Shown here piece by piece: positions 15,323 to 23,810 of a stretch of 36,457 bases of DNA. The position numbers and the translations under genes were made by a program. The stretch is from positions 1 through 36,457 of the forward strand of contig CAZPGL010000020.1 of assembly GCA_964586175.1 (NCBI GenBank). Reading direction: 5' to 3'. A model generated the notes under the pieces. That model did not search any database. It had not been told where the DNA came from and worked only from the letters and a program-made list of their open reading frames with translations. The stretch comes from CAZPGL01 sp964586175. GTDB lineage: Bacteria; Actinomycetota; Acidimicrobiia; Acidimicrobiales; MedAcidi-G1. The first letter of the stretch is position 1. Each line of letters starts with the position of its first letter.

Positions 15323-16731
15323 CCGATCAGGGCGGGCCGGTGGTGGGCCCAGGGCTGGGCCGCCTCCAACTGGAAGGCGAGGGCATAGAGCAGGTCGTCG
15401 CCTCCCGGGGCCGCTGAGAAGTGCGACCCGACGGGCAGGCCGTCGTCGGGCCACCCCAAGGGCACCGACATGGCCGGACCGCCCCACGTGTTGGCCATGG
15501 CCAAGTGGCTGAGTAGCCGCTGGGAGTGCTCGGGGTCGAATCCACCAGCGGGGGAGATGTCCCCGTGGTTCAGCGCCGTGCACCAGGTGACCGGGGTGAG
15601 CCAGACGTCGACGCCAGAGAAGAACCGGTCGAGGTCGGCGTTGATCTGCCGTCTGGTGACGTCGGCCTGCTCGGCGGTGTCGGGCGGCAGGTCGTCGCCG
15701 CGTCGCACCATCCCGATGGTGGCCGGGGTCAGCAGTCGGGACTCCTCGATCGGCATGCCGGCGGCCTGCTCCAGCATTTCGATCAAGCCGACGGTACGGC
15801 TGAGGAACAGGCCGGTGTACATGGCGAAGAACTCCTCGCCGTCCACGGGCTGGGGCGCCGGTTCGACGTGGTGGCCGAGTTGTTCGCACAGGGCGGCGGT
15901 GGCCTCGATGGCGTCGCCGACCACCGGTTCGGGTGGGGTGCCGAACGGGTCGTCGAGCGTGAGGGCCACCCGCAGCCGACGGTCCCCGAGGTCCGGTAAC
16001 CCGTCGAGCTTCGGGTACGGGTTGTCGACGTCGTTCTGGGTTGCCAGGAACAGCGCGGCGCTGTCGCGCACCGTCCGGCTGAGGGCCTGGTGGGTCTTGA
16101 GCGTCGGATGTGAGCCGTCCAATTCGCCGGAGGCGAGGCGGCCCCGGCTGGCCTTCATGCCCAGCACCCCGCACCACGAGGCCGGTATGCGGTTGGAGCC
16201 GCCACCGTCGGTGCCGTGGGCAATGGGGGTGTAGCGGGCGGCGACGGCCGCTGCGGTGCCACCGCTGGATCCACCCGTTGACCGCGACAGGTCCCAGGGA
16301 TTGCTGGTGGGGCCATACACCTCGTTGTCGGTCACTGGGAGCGACGCGAACTCGGGGGTGTTGGTCTTGCCCGTCACGATGAGGCCGGTCCGCTCGAGGG
16401 CTTCGACGTAGGGTGGCGAGGCCGTGCTGATGTTCGTCTGCATGGATCGCGACCCGTCGGTGCGGGGCACGCCCTCGAGGTCCACCAGGTCCTTCACGAA
16501 GGTGGGCACACCGCCGAACGGCCTGTCGAGGGAAATGTCGGATGCCTCGTGCAGCCGGCTCCGGGCTCGGTCGACACAGCGGATCGGCACGGCACCGAGC
16601 CGTCCGTCGAGGGCCTCCATCCGGGCGACGACGGCGTCGAGGAGCTCGCCTCGGGTGAGGTCGCCGGACCTGAGTAGACCGCTGAGCGCCGTGGCGTCGA
16701 GGTCGGTGAGTTCGTCGCCGGGGGTCGGCAC
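15319..16731 (-). CDS. Amidase signature family hydrolase
   Basis: 470 aa from a GTG at 16731, 32 bp after the modC stop; no better start is seen in the gap. The Ser-cisSer-Lys triad is evident: Lys80 (FVKDLV), Ser155 in STGGSSGGT, and nucleophile Ser179 in GTDGGGSNRIPA. The spacing between the two serines (24) equals that of characterised members. The family hydrolyses amides to carboxylate plus ammonia. The C-terminal half diverges and there is no GatB or GatC neighbour, so a GatA role is unlikely. Probably the last gene of the modABC run by position, but no functional link to molybdate is apparent. Substrate unknown. Confidence 0.92.
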   Translation of the reverse strand: MPTPGDELTDLDATALSGLLRSGDLTRGELLDAVVARMEALDGRLGAVPIRCVDRARSRLHEASDISLDRPFGGVPTFVKDLVDLEGVPRTDGSRSMQTNISTASPPYVEALERTGLIVTGKTNTPEFASLPVTDNEVYGPTSNPWDLSRSTGGSSGGTAAAVAARYTPIAHGTDGGGSNRIPASWCGVLGMKASRGRLASGELDGSHPTLKTHQALSRTVRDSAALFLATQNDVDNPYPKLDGLPDLGDRRLRVALTLDDPFGTPPEPVVGDAIEATAALCEQLGHHVEPAPQPVDGEEFFAMYTGLFLSRTVGLIEMLEQAAGMPIEESRLLTPATIGMVRRGDDLPPDTAEQADVTRRQINADLDRFFSGVDVWLTPVTWCTALNHGDISPAGGFDPEHSQRLLSHLAMANTWGGPAMSVPLGWPDDGLPVGSHFSAAPGGDDLLYALAFQLEAAQPWAHHRPALIG

Positions 16732-16763
16732 GGCGCCGAATCTAGTCGGGCCAGCGGCGGGGC

Positions 16764-17789
16764 TCAGGCTCGGTGGCAAGCGATCTCGGTGGCCTTCACG
16801 GCCGCCCACATTCGGGCTCCGGGCCTCAACTCGAGGACCTCGACGGCCCCCGGTGTCACCTCGGCGACCACGGGTAGCGGGCCGTCGAGCACGACGCGGA
16901 CCCGATCGAGCACCGGCTGCACGTCGGCGATCGTGGCCCGCCACACGTTGCGGGGGCTGCCGTCGGGGACGGAGCGGTGGAGGGCGATGGCCCCCGGTGG
17001 GATGGCCAGGCGGACCGGTCCGTGGAACGGCTCGGCGAGGACGATCACCGCGCCGCTCGGTGTGGCGGCCACGTCGCCGGTGGCAACGGCCTCAATGAGG
17101 TTGAGCCCCGACAGCGACGCAGCGAACCGGCCGGCGGGCCGACGGCGGATCTCGTCTGGGCTGCCGACCTGGGCGATGCGGCCTTCCTCGACGATGGCCA
17201 CCCGGTCGGCCAGCACGGCTGCCTCGACCGGGTCGTGGGTGACGATCAGCGTGGTTGGGCGGTCCCCGTCGGTCAGCGCGGTGTGGATGCTGCGGCGGGA
17301 ATCGAGGTCGAGGGCCGTGGCCGGTTCGTCGAGCAACAGGACCTTGGGGTCGGCAGCCAGCGCCCGGGCCACGGCGACCCGTTGGGCCTGGCCGCCGGAG
17401 CACTGATGGGGTCGACGGTCGGCCAGTTCGGCGAGGCCGAAACGCTCGATCAGGCCGGCGACCAGTGCCCCGTCGGCGCCAGGGGCGAACCCGACGTTGT
17501 CGGCCACCGACAGGTGGGGGAAGAGCGACGTCCCCTGCGGTACCCAGGCGACCCCCCGTCGGTGCGGTTCCACGAAGGTGCCGGCGTCGGGTTCATCGAC
17601 CGTGACGTCCCCGAGTCGCAGCGAGCCCGACGTGAGCCGTACCAGGCCGACCATCAAACGCAGCAGGCTGGACTTGCCGGCCCCGTTCGGCCCCAGCAGG
17701 GCGATGGTCTCTCCAGGGTGGACGGTCAGGTTCAGGTCGAGGTCCAGCGATCCGACCGCTGTCGTTCCGGTGAGCGTCATGGCGGTCAT
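16764..17789 (-). CDS. modC: Molybdate ABC transporter ATP-binding protein ModC
   Basis: 341 aa. Walker A GPNGAGKSS (33-41), signature CSGGQAQR (130-137; Cys in place of the usual Leu), Walker B LLLDEP (151-156), switch His in VTHD. A C-terminal TOBE domain (from about residue 230) is typical of ModC-type ATPases and binds oxyanion. The ATG at 17789 overlaps the modB stop in ATGA. It energises molybdate or tungstate import with ModA and ModB. The gene order regulator-modA-modB-modC on one strand with 4-bp overlaps supports the call. Sulfate or iron ATPases have similar cores; the ModA-like neighbour makes molybdate most likely. Confidence 0.88.
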   Translation of the reverse strand: MTAMTLTGTTAVGSLDLDLNLTVHPGETIALLGPNGAGKSSLLRLMVGLVRLTSGSLRLGDVTVDEPDAGTFVEPHRRGVAWVPQGTSLFPHLSVADNVGFAPGADGALVAGLIERFGLAELADRRPHQCSGGQAQRVAVARALAADPKVLLLDEPATALDLDSRRSIHTALTDGDRPTTLIVTHDPVEAAVLADRVAIVEEGRIAQVGSPDEIRRRPAGRFAASLSGLNLIEAVATGDVAATPSGAVIVLAEPFHGPVRLAIPPGAIALHRSVPDGSPRNVWRATIADVQPVLDRVRVVLDGPLPVVAEVTPGAVEVLELRPGARMWAAVKATEIACHRA

Positions 17790-18565
17790 CGGGTCGGCAT
17801 CCAGCGATCACGCATCGGGATGAGGACGGCCAGCGAGATGGTGAGCAGTACGAGGCTCAACGCCAGGGCGTGGCCCGGCTCGGTCTCGAGGGCCAGGAAG
17901 GTGGCGAGGGGGAGGGTCTGGGTGCGTCCCGGCAGGTTCCCGGCGAAGGTGATGGTGGCCCCGAACTCGCCCAGGGCCCGGGCCCAGGCCAGGGCCAGCC
18001 CGGCACCCATGGCGGGAAGCACGTGGGGCAGGGTGACCCGGCGCAGCACGGTGAACGGCGCGGCCCCCAGGCCGGCGGCCACTCCTTCGAGGTCGTCGAG
18101 CCGCTCCCGGGACGCCTCGAGCGCCCCCTCGACGGCGATGACGTAGAACGGTAGGGCGACGAACACCGCGGCCAGCACCGCCCCGGTGGTGGTGAACGGC
18201 AGGGTGAGGCCGAACCACCGGTCGAGCCACTGCCCGACGAGGCCGCGTCGTCCGAGGGCGAAGAGCAGGGCCGTGCCACCGACCACCGGCGGCAACACCA
18301 TTGGGAGCACGACGAGGGCCCGGATGAGCCGACGCCCCGGGAGGTCGCCCCGTCCCAGCGCCCAGGCCAGTGGGGTGCCGATCGTGATGACGATGACGGC
18401 GGCGATGCTGCTCACGACCAGCGACACACGAAGCGCGTCGAGGGTGGCCCGCCGGGTGAGCAGACCACCGAGGTCGGTCCACGGGGTTCGTTGGAGAAGC
18501 CCGAGCAGCGGGAGGGCCAGGACGGCGACGGCCACGCCGGCCAGGATCAGCAGGGTCCGCCTCAT
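17786..18565 (-). CDS. modB: Molybdate ABC transporter permease ModB
   Basis: 259 aa from an ATG at 18565 that overlaps the modA stop. Hydrophobic, about six membrane segments, the first at residues 4-22. The cytoplasmic EAA-type coupling loop is seen as GAAPFTVLRRVTLPHVLPA followed by RALGEFGATITFAGN, the latter a ModB/CysT-group signature. It forms the membrane channel of the molybdate importer. Coupled by ATGA overlaps on both sides. Confidence 0.9.
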   Translation of the reverse strand: MRRTLLILAGVAVAVLALPLLGLLQRTPWTDLGGLLTRRATLDALRVSLVVSSIAAVIVITIGTPLAWALGRGDLPGRRLIRALVVLPMVLPPVVGGTALLFALGRRGLVGQWLDRWFGLTLPFTTTGAVLAAVFVALPFYVIAVEGALEASRERLDDLEGVAAGLGAAPFTVLRRVTLPHVLPAMGAGLALAWARALGEFGATITFAGNLPGRTQTLPLATFLALETEPGHALALSLVLLTISLAVLIPMRDRWMPTR

Positions 18566-19311
18566 CGACCGGTCTCCGGCGGAGCGTCGAAACCGTGGTC
18601 GGACAGGATCTGCTGGGCTGCCGGCCTGTGCAGATCCTCGGCCAGGGCGCGGCCGGTGGCGGTGAACGGAATGGTCACGTACACCACGCTGGGCGACGTC
18701 GAGGATGCCGGGGTCTTCGGCCACACCGGCTCGAGGCGGGAGTCGTTGGCCACGTCGGAGAAGTACACGACCCCGAGGTCGGCCTCGCCGAGGGCCAGCC
18801 GTTGCACGACGGCCCGGGCGCTGGGTTCGAACGTGTCGACCGAGGGCTCCAGGTCAAATTTCCGGGCGAGCTGCAGCGTGGCCTCGCCGCACGGCACCTC
18901 GATGGCGCACACGGCGAGCGTCAGCTCCGATCGCTCGAGGTCGGCCAACGAACGCACGCTGGCCGGGTTGCCGGCCGGGGTGGCCACCACCAGCCGGTTC
19001 TCGGCGAAGTGTTCGCCGGCGACGAGACCGGAGGCCTCGAGGATCCAGTCGGCCCCGAGGCCGGGATGGGCGACGAGCAACAGGTCGGGGGTGGCACCGT
19101 CGGCAACCTGGGCGATCAGATGGTTGGATCCGCCGAAGACGAACACGGCGTCCGGGTCGTCGACGAGCAGCGGGGTCACCTCGGTGAGCGACGAGGCGGC
19201 GAACACCGTGGGCCCGGATGCGTCGCCGCAGCCGCTGGCCAGGCCGGCCAGCAGGGTCGCACCGGCGAGGCAGGAGACCTTGGAGCCTCGCCATCGCCGT
19301 GATCCGACCAT
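18562..19311 (-). CDS. modA: Molybdate-binding lipoprotein ModA
   Basis: 249 aa from an ATG at 19311, six bases after the regulator stop. The N-terminus is Arg-rich, then hydrophobic, ending in LASGC with Cys28 as the likely lipidated residue. The mature protein begins with the ModA hallmark TVFAASSLTEV, whose serines bind the oxyanion, and later has FGGSNHLIAQVADGATPDLLL and YFSDVAND. It captures molybdate (or tungstate) outside the membrane for ModBC. The length is typical. Molybdate versus tungstate cannot be separated from sequence alone. Confidence 0.9.
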   Translation of the reverse strand: MVGSRRWRGSKVSCLAGATLLAGLASGCGDASGPTVFAASSLTEVTPLLVDDPDAVFVFGGSNHLIAQVADGATPDLLLVAHPGLGADWILEASGLVAGEHFAENRLVVATPAGNPASVRSLADLERSELTLAVCAIEVPCGEATLQLARKFDLEPSVDTFEPSARAVVQRLALGEADLGVVYFSDVANDSRLEPVWPKTPASSTSPSVVYVTIPFTATGRALAEDLHRPAAQQILSDHGFDAPPETGR

Positions 19312-19317
19312 CGGGGA

Positions 19318-19707
19318 TCAGGCCGTCTCGACGACCACGTTGGTGGCCTTGACGGTGGCTACGGCGAGCACGCCGGGGGCGAGCCCCAGCTCGTCGGCGG
19401 CCTCAGTCGAGATGAGCGAGACGATGCGGTGTGGCCCGGCCTGGATCTCCACTTGGGCCATCACAGCGTCGCGTTTGACGCGGGTGACGAGGCCGGTGAA
19501 CCGGTTGCGGGCCGACATGGGGCGTCCGCCGGGGTCGGGGGCGTCGGCCAGCTCGCGGGCCAGGCGGGCAAGGTCGGGACCGTCGATGAGGCGGTGGCCG
19601 CCCGGGGTACGGTCGGCGGCCAGACGCCCGGCATCCACCCAACGGCGGACGGTGTCAGCACTCATTCCCAGCAACTGCGAGGCATCACCGATAGAAAACT
19701 GGCTCAT
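19318..19707 (-). CDS. HTH-TOBE molybdenum-responsive regulator
   Basis: 129 aa from the ATG at 19707. Residues 3-50 form a MerR/excisionase-type helix-turn-helix (SIGDASQLLGMSADTVRRWV, then RTPGGHRLI); residues about 65-129 form one TOBE/Mop domain (NRFTGLVTRVKRDAVMAQVE) that would bind molybdate. It is a compact one-component sensor unlike E. coli ModE, which has a winged-helix domain and two TOBE units. First gene of the mod operon, so autoregulation is likely, possibly through the TGTAC-CT-GTACA palindrome upstream. A TAGTTT box six bases before the ATG suggests a leaderless mRNA. Confidence 0.85.
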   Translation of the reverse strand: MSQFSIGDASQLLGMSADTVRRWVDAGRLAADRTPGGHRLIDGPDLARLARELADAPDPGGRPMSARNRFTGLVTRVKRDAVMAQVEIQAGPHRIVSLISTEAADELGLAPGVLAVATVKATNVVVETA

Positions 19708-19713
19708 ACTGGA

Positions 19714-19719
19714 AAACTA
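19714..19719 (-). promoter_or_regulatory. -10 box (TAGTTT) of the mod operon
   Basis: TAGTTT on the minus strand sits six bases upstream of the regulator ATG; its -35 region would overlap the palindrome at 19732-19743. Confidence 0.45.
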
Positions 19720-19731
19720 GATGAAAAGGCT

Positions 19732-19743
19732 TGTACCTGTACA
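19732..19743. promoter_or_regulatory. Candidate operator TGTAC-CT-GTACA
   Basis: A perfect 5-bp inverted repeat with a 2-bp spacer, in the 52-bp gap between the divergent mod regulator and the PNPOx-like gene, between the two -10 boxes (19714-19719 minus, 19748-19753 plus). A repressor bound here could affect both promoters. Molybdate-responsive binding by the HTH-TOBE protein is inferred. Confidence 0.45.
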
Positions 19744-19747
19744 GGGC

Positions 19748-19753
19748 TAGGAT
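19748..19753 (+). promoter_or_regulatory. -10 box (TAGGAT) for leaderless PNPOx-like gene
   Basis: TAGGAT ends six bases before the GTG at 19760; no Shine-Dalgarno sequence is present. Confidence 0.45.
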
Positions 19754-19759
19754 CACGGT

Positions 19760-20116
19760 GTGAGCATCCCGGTGACCATCGACGATCTTCCCGACCGGCT
19801 CGTCGAGTACGGCAGTGACTGCTTTCTCGTGAGCGTCGGCAGCGACGGTGCCCCAAAGGTGGTGCACGTGCCCGTCGAGTGGGACGGCCAGACCCTGGCT
19901 TGCACGCCGGGCCGGGGTACCTGTCGGAACTTGGCCGCCAGTCCTGACGGTGCACCGGTCACGCTGGTGTTCCCGGGGCCCCAGACCGACTTCCACAGCA
20001 TGCTGCTGGACGGGGTGGGTCAGGTGGTCGGCACGGACCGGGTTGCGATCGAGGTCACTGGCGGGGTCCTGCACCGCCCCGCACCGCCGATGCCCGGCGA
20101 TACCGCGTCCTGTTGA
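19760..20116 (+). CDS. Small PNPOx-like (FMN-binding split-barrel) protein
   Basis: 118 aa from a GTG at 19760. The pattern of a strand ending in FLVSVGSDGAPKVVHV, then LACTPGRGTCRNLAASP and VTLVFPG, with a later GVGQVVG turn, matches small single-domain pyridoxamine 5'-phosphate oxidase-like proteins of actinobacteria, which bind FMN, F420 or heme-like ligands. True PdxH is about 100 residues longer, so vitamin B6 synthesis is unlikely. It is divergent from the mod operon. Function unknown. Confidence 0.75.
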   Translation: MSIPVTIDDLPDRLVEYGSDCFLVSVGSDGAPKVVHVPVEWDGQTLACTPGRGTCRNLAASPDGAPVTLVFPGPQTDFHSMLLDGVGQVVGTDRVAIEVTGGVLHRPAPPMPGDTASC

Positions 20117-20118
20117 AG

Positions 20119-20143
20119 CCGCCGGGTCGGCGGGGCCCGGCGG
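20119..20143. terminator. Hairpin between convergent PNPOx-like and dppF-type genes
   Basis: CCGCCGGG and CCCGGCGG form an 8-bp stem with a 9-nt loop, filling the 27-bp gap between two convergent stops. Likely a bidirectional terminator without a T-tract. Confidence 0.55.
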
Positions 20144-21061
20144 TTACTCCTCAGCGACCAGGTGGCCGGGCTCGACCTCGGTCATGGTGACGACCTCGGG
20201 GTATTCGCCGGCCGGCAGCACCGGGCTCGGGATCTCTCCGGTCAGCAGCGGCCGCTCGATGCGTCGACGCGGGTCGGCGATGGGTACCGCCGACAGAAGC
20301 AGCTTGGTGTAGGAGTGGCGAGGGTCGCTGAACACCTGTTCGCGTGAGCCCAACTCGACGACCTGCCCGAGGTACATCACGGCGACCCGGTGGGCGATGC
20401 GCTCGACCACGGCCAGGTCGTGGCTGATGAACAGGTACGACAGGCCGAACTCGTTCTGGAGGTCGAGCATCAGGTTCATCACCTGGGCCTGCACCGACAC
20501 GTCGAGCGCCGACACGGCCTCGTCGGCGATCACCAACTTCGGGTTGAGGGTGAGGGCCCGGGCGATGCAGATGCGCTGCCGTTGGCCACCGGAGAACTGG
20601 TGCGGGTAGTTGTCGAGGTGGCGGCGTTCCAGGCCCACCAGTTCGAACAGTTCGGCCACCCTCTCCCGGAGGGCCTCGCCCTTGGCCAGGCGCTGGATCT
20701 TGAGCGGTTCGCCGACCGCGTCGCCGACCTTGACCCGGGGATCGAGGCTGGCGAACGGATCCTGGAACACGATCTGCATGGTGCGGCGCAGGGGCCGCAT
20801 GGCCCGCGGCCCGAGATGGGTGATGTCGGTTCCTTCGAGGAACACCCGGCCCTCGTCTGGTTTGTGCAGGCGGATGATCAGGTTGGCCAGGGTGGACTTG
20901 CCACAACCTGACTCACCGACGACGGCCAGGGTCTCGGCCCGGCCGACGTCGAGGGACACGTCGACCACCGCGTGGACCTGGGCCCCGTGGTCGGCGGGGA
21001 AGCGCTTGGTGAGGCCCTCGACGCGGACCAAAGGTTCGGCGGTCGTCGCGACGTCGGTCAT
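20144..21061 (-). CDS. dppF: Oligopeptide/dipeptide ABC transporter ATPase (DppF/OppF type)
   Basis: 305 aa from an ATG at 21061 overlapping the upstream ATPase stop (ATGA). Walker A GESGCGKS (49-56), signature FSGGQRQR, Walker B LVIADE followed by ALDVS, and the C-terminal oligopeptide-transporter extension with DPRHSYTKLLLSAVP that marks the OppF/DppF group. It is the second ATPase of a five-gene importer (dppABCDF order). The transported substrate need not be a peptide; the divergent hydrolase operon hints at an amide-containing compound. Confidence 0.92.
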   Translation of the reverse strand: MTDVATTAEPLVRVEGLTKRFPADHGAQVHAVVDVSLDVGRAETLAVVGESGCGKSTLANLIIRLHKPDEGRVFLEGTDITHLGPRAMRPLRRTMQIVFQDPFASLDPRVKVGDAVGEPLKIQRLAKGEALRERVAELFELVGLERRHLDNYPHQFSGGQRQRICIARALTLNPKLVIADEAVSALDVSVQAQVMNLMLDLQNEFGLSYLFISHDLAVVERIAHRVAVMYLGQVVELGSREQVFSDPRHSYTKLLLSAVPIADPRRRIERPLLTGEIPSPVLPAGEYPEVVTMTEVEPGHLVAEE

Positions 21062-21906
21062 GAGAGCTTCCCGGCGAGGTGGAACGGCTCGGGCTCCGGC
21101 CGTCCGGCCATCGATCCGAGGCGGGGCACCGCGCTGAGCAGGGCCTGGGTGTACGGATCGGCGGGCGAATGGAAGATCTGGTCGACGTCGCCCTGCTCGA
21201 CGACCTTGGACTTGTTCATCACCACGACCCGGTCGGCCACCTCGGCGACGACCCCCATGTCGTGGGTGATGAGCATGACCGCAGTGCCGGTGTCGGCCTG
21301 GAGTTGCCGGATCAGCCCCAGGATCTGGGCCTGGATGGTGACGTCGAGGGCGGTGGTCGGCTCGTCGGCGATGAGCAGGCGGGGCCCACAGCTCAAGGCG
21401 ATGGCGATCATGATGCGCTGCCGCATACCGCCCGACATCTCGTGGGGGTACTGGCCGATGCGTTTGTCGACTTCGGGGATGCGCACCAGGTCGAACATGT
21501 CCCGGGCCCGGGCCATGGCCGCCTTCTTGTCGAGGCCTTCGTGGATGCGCAGCGTCTCGGCGATCTGCTCGCCTACCGGGTACACGGGGTTCAGGCTGGT
21601 CAGCGGCTCCTGGAAGATCATCGAGATGTGGTTGCCGCGGATGTCCCGCATGACCTTCTCGCCCTGGCCCACCAGGTCGAGTCGGGCACCGTCGGGCATC
21701 CGGAATTCGATGCTCCCCGAGGTGATGCGGCCACGGGTGCCCAGTTGGACGAGCCGCATGATGGACAGGGCGGTCACCGATTTGCCGGAGCCGGACTCGC
21801 CGACCACGGCGACCGTCTCGCCGGCGTCGATGTGGAACCCCACCGAGTCGATGGCGGTGAAGTCCCCGAATTTGACGGTGAGGCCGTCGACGGTCAGCAG
21901 GGCCAC
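21058..21906 (-). CDS. dppD: Oligopeptide/dipeptide ABC transporter ATPase (DppD/OppD type)
   Basis: 282 aa from a GTG at 21906, three bases after the permease stop. Walker A GESGSGKS (36-43), signature MSGGMRQR, Walker B LLIADEP followed by ALDVT, and the C-terminal DPYTQALLSAVPRL typical of OppD/DppD. It is shorter at the C-terminus than many DppD proteins (about 320 aa), where the Fe-S cysteine motif of some members would lie; no such cysteine cluster is seen. Partner of the DppF-type ATPase. Confidence 0.92.
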   Translation of the reverse strand: MALLTVDGLTVKFGDFTAIDSVGFHIDAGETVAVVGESGSGKSVTALSIMRLVQLGTRGRITSGSIEFRMPDGARLDLVGQGEKVMRDIRGNHISMIFQEPLTSLNPVYPVGEQIAETLRIHEGLDKKAAMARARDMFDLVRIPEVDKRIGQYPHEMSGGMRQRIMIAIALSCGPRLLIADEPTTALDVTIQAQILGLIRQLQADTGTAVMLITHDMGVVAEVADRVVVMNKSKVVEQGDVDQIFHSPADPYTQALLSAVPRLGSMAGRPEPEPFHLAGKLS

Positions 21907-21909
21907 GGC

Positions 21910-22785
21910 TCAGCGCCCCCGCAGCTTCGGGTTGAAGGCGTCCTGGAGACCGTCGCCGATGAGGCTGATGGACAGGACGGTCAGGAAGATGGTGAGTCCC
22001 GGGAACGTCACCGTCCACCACGCTTCCAGGATGTATCCCCGGTTGTTGCCGATCGTCGACCCCCAGCTGATGCTGGACGTGTCACCCAGGCCGAGGAACG
22101 CCAGACCGGCTTCGAACAGGATGGCGATACCGACGGTGAGGGTGGTGGCCACGAGCAGCGGCGGCATGGCGTTGGGGAGGATGGTGCGCAGCATGATGCG
22201 CAGGTCGCCGGCGCCGAGTGAACGGGCCGCCTTGACGAACTCAAGCTCGCGTAGGCGCAGGAATTCGGCTCGGGACAGCCTGGCCGCCGCGGGCCACGAC
22301 ACGATGCCGATCGCCAGGGCGATGGTGCGCGGCGACGGTTCGAGCATGGTGACCATCACCATGGCGAACAGCAGTGTCGGCAGGGTCTGGAACAGCTCGG
22401 TGAGGCGCATGAGGGCGGCGTCGACCCAACGGCCGTAGTAGCCGGCCACGCTGCCGATGAGCAGGCCGATGGTGATGCTCATGAAGGCCGCCACGAGGGC
22501 CACCAGCAGGGTGGTGCGCCCACCGGAGATGACCCCGGCCAGGATGTCGCGGCCCAGGTAGTCGGTGCCGAACAGCGGGGCCCCGTCCTCGCCGGGGCCG
22601 AGGAACGGTCGGGCGACCATCTCCTTGGCCGTGTTGGCGTACAGGCTGGGCCCGACGACCGTCATGAACACGATGCCGCTGAAGATCACCGCGCCGACGA
22701 CCGCGGCCTTGTTGCGGCAGAACATCCGGAACGCGCTGTGGGCCCCGCCCTCGGTGACGTCGATGGCCACGCCGGTGTCGGTCAC
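21910..22785 (-). CDS. dppC: ABC transporter permease DppC type
   Basis: 291 aa from a GTG at 22785 that overlaps the dppB-type stop by 4 bp (GTGA). N-terminal OppC-like segment with FRMFCRNKAAVVGAVIF as the first membrane helix, then FGTDYLGRDILAGVISGGR, the OppC/DppC hallmark, and the coupling loop ELEFVKAARSLGAG. About six membrane segments. It forms the membrane channel with DppB. Confidence 0.92.
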   Translation of the reverse strand: MTDTGVAIDVTEGGAHSAFRMFCRNKAAVVGAVIFSGIVFMTVVGPSLYANTAKEMVARPFLGPGEDGAPLFGTDYLGRDILAGVISGGRTTLLVALVAAFMSITIGLLIGSVAGYYGRWVDAALMRLTELFQTLPTLLFAMVMVTMLEPSPRTIALAIGIVSWPAAARLSRAEFLRLRELEFVKAARSLGAGDLRIMLRTILPNAMPPLLVATTLTVGIAILFEAGLAFLGLGDTSSISWGSTIGNNRGYILEAWWTVTFPGLTIFLTVLSISLIGDGLQDAFNPKLRGR

Positions 22786-23765
22786 CGCGAGCCCCCCACC
22801 CGGATACGGGGGTCGATGAACCGGTACACCAGGTCGGTCACCAGGTTGGCCACGATCACCATGGCCGCCGACACGATGAGCAGCCCCAGCATGAGCGGGG
22901 TGTCGCGGGTCAGGATGGATTCGTACGCCAGAAGACCCAGTCCCGGCCAGTCGAACACCGTCTCGACGAGGACCGCCCCGGAGAACAGCGCTCCGAACTG
23001 CAGGCCGGCGAAGGTGACGACGGGGATGAGGGCGTTGCGGAGGGCGTGCTTGTAGACGACGGACCGTTCGCTGGCTCCCTTTGCCCGGGCCGTCCGGATG
23101 TAGTCGGATTCGAGCACCTCGAGCATCGATGCCCGGGCGAGCCGCGAGTAGTAGGCGAGGTACACGATGGCCAGGGTGAACGCCGGGAGGATCAGGTGTT
23201 CGAGGTTGTCGAGGCGTTCCCCGAACCATCCGCCCTTGTAGCGGACGTCCTCGAAACCCGAGACCGGCAACAGGTCGAGTTTGGCGGCGAACAGGACGAT
23301 GAGCATGATGCCGGTCCAGAAGATCGGCAGGGCGTAGCCGACCAGGCTCAACACGGTGACCCCGTGGGAGGACAGGCTCTCGGGGCGGCGGGCCGTGTAC
23401 ACGCCGAGAATCACGCCGATGACGAGCGACACGCCGAGGGCCACGCTGGTCAACAGGACGGTGGCGCCGATGCGGTCCATGATCATGTCGAAGACCGGCT
23501 TCTCGTAGTAGAAGGACTCGCCGAAGTCCAACTGCACGATGTTGACGATGTACGTCCAGAGTTGGACGATGAGCGATCGGTCGAGGCCGTAGTCGGCCCG
23601 CAACCTTGCGAGGTACTCCGGGTCGCCGACCCCGGTGCTGCTGGCGAGGGCGATGGCGGCGTCGCCCGGGGCCAACTGGATCAGGATGAAGTTCAGGACG
23701 ATGACTGCAAGAAGCAGTCCGAATGCCTGAACGAGCCTGATCCCGATGCCCCGGGCGAGCGCCAT
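22782..23765 (-). CDS. dppB: ABC transporter permease DppB type
   Basis: 327 aa from the ATG at 23765; a GTG one codon upstream (23768) is equally possible, and an AGG at 23768-23770 is very close to both. First membrane helix at residues 9-31 followed by IQLAPGD, then FGLD-type loop DYGLDRSL and the coupling loop ESDYIRTARAKGASE. About six membrane helices. Standard DppB/OppB family length and motifs. Confidence 0.92.
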   Translation of the reverse strand: MALARGIGIRLVQAFGLLLAVIVLNFILIQLAPGDAAIALASSTGVGDPEYLARLRADYGLDRSLIVQLWTYIVNIVQLDFGESFYYEKPVFDMIMDRIGATVLLTSVALGVSLVIGVILGVYTARRPESLSSHGVTVLSLVGYALPIFWTGIMLIVLFAAKLDLLPVSGFEDVRYKGGWFGERLDNLEHLILPAFTLAIVYLAYYSRLARASMLEVLESDYIRTARAKGASERSVVYKHALRNALIPVVTFAGLQFGALFSGAVLVETVFDWPGLGLLAYESILTRDTPLMLGLLIVSAAMVIVANLVTDLVYRFIDPRIRVGGSR

Positions 23766-23810
23766 CACCTCGCGTGGTCCAGCAGTGGTTTCAGTGGTTC
23801 GGTGCCGGGG

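Noticed and set aside
20972..22438. 488-codon open frame on the plus strand
   Set aside because: Antisense to the ABC ATPases and permease, Ser/Arg/Met-rich, no domain.
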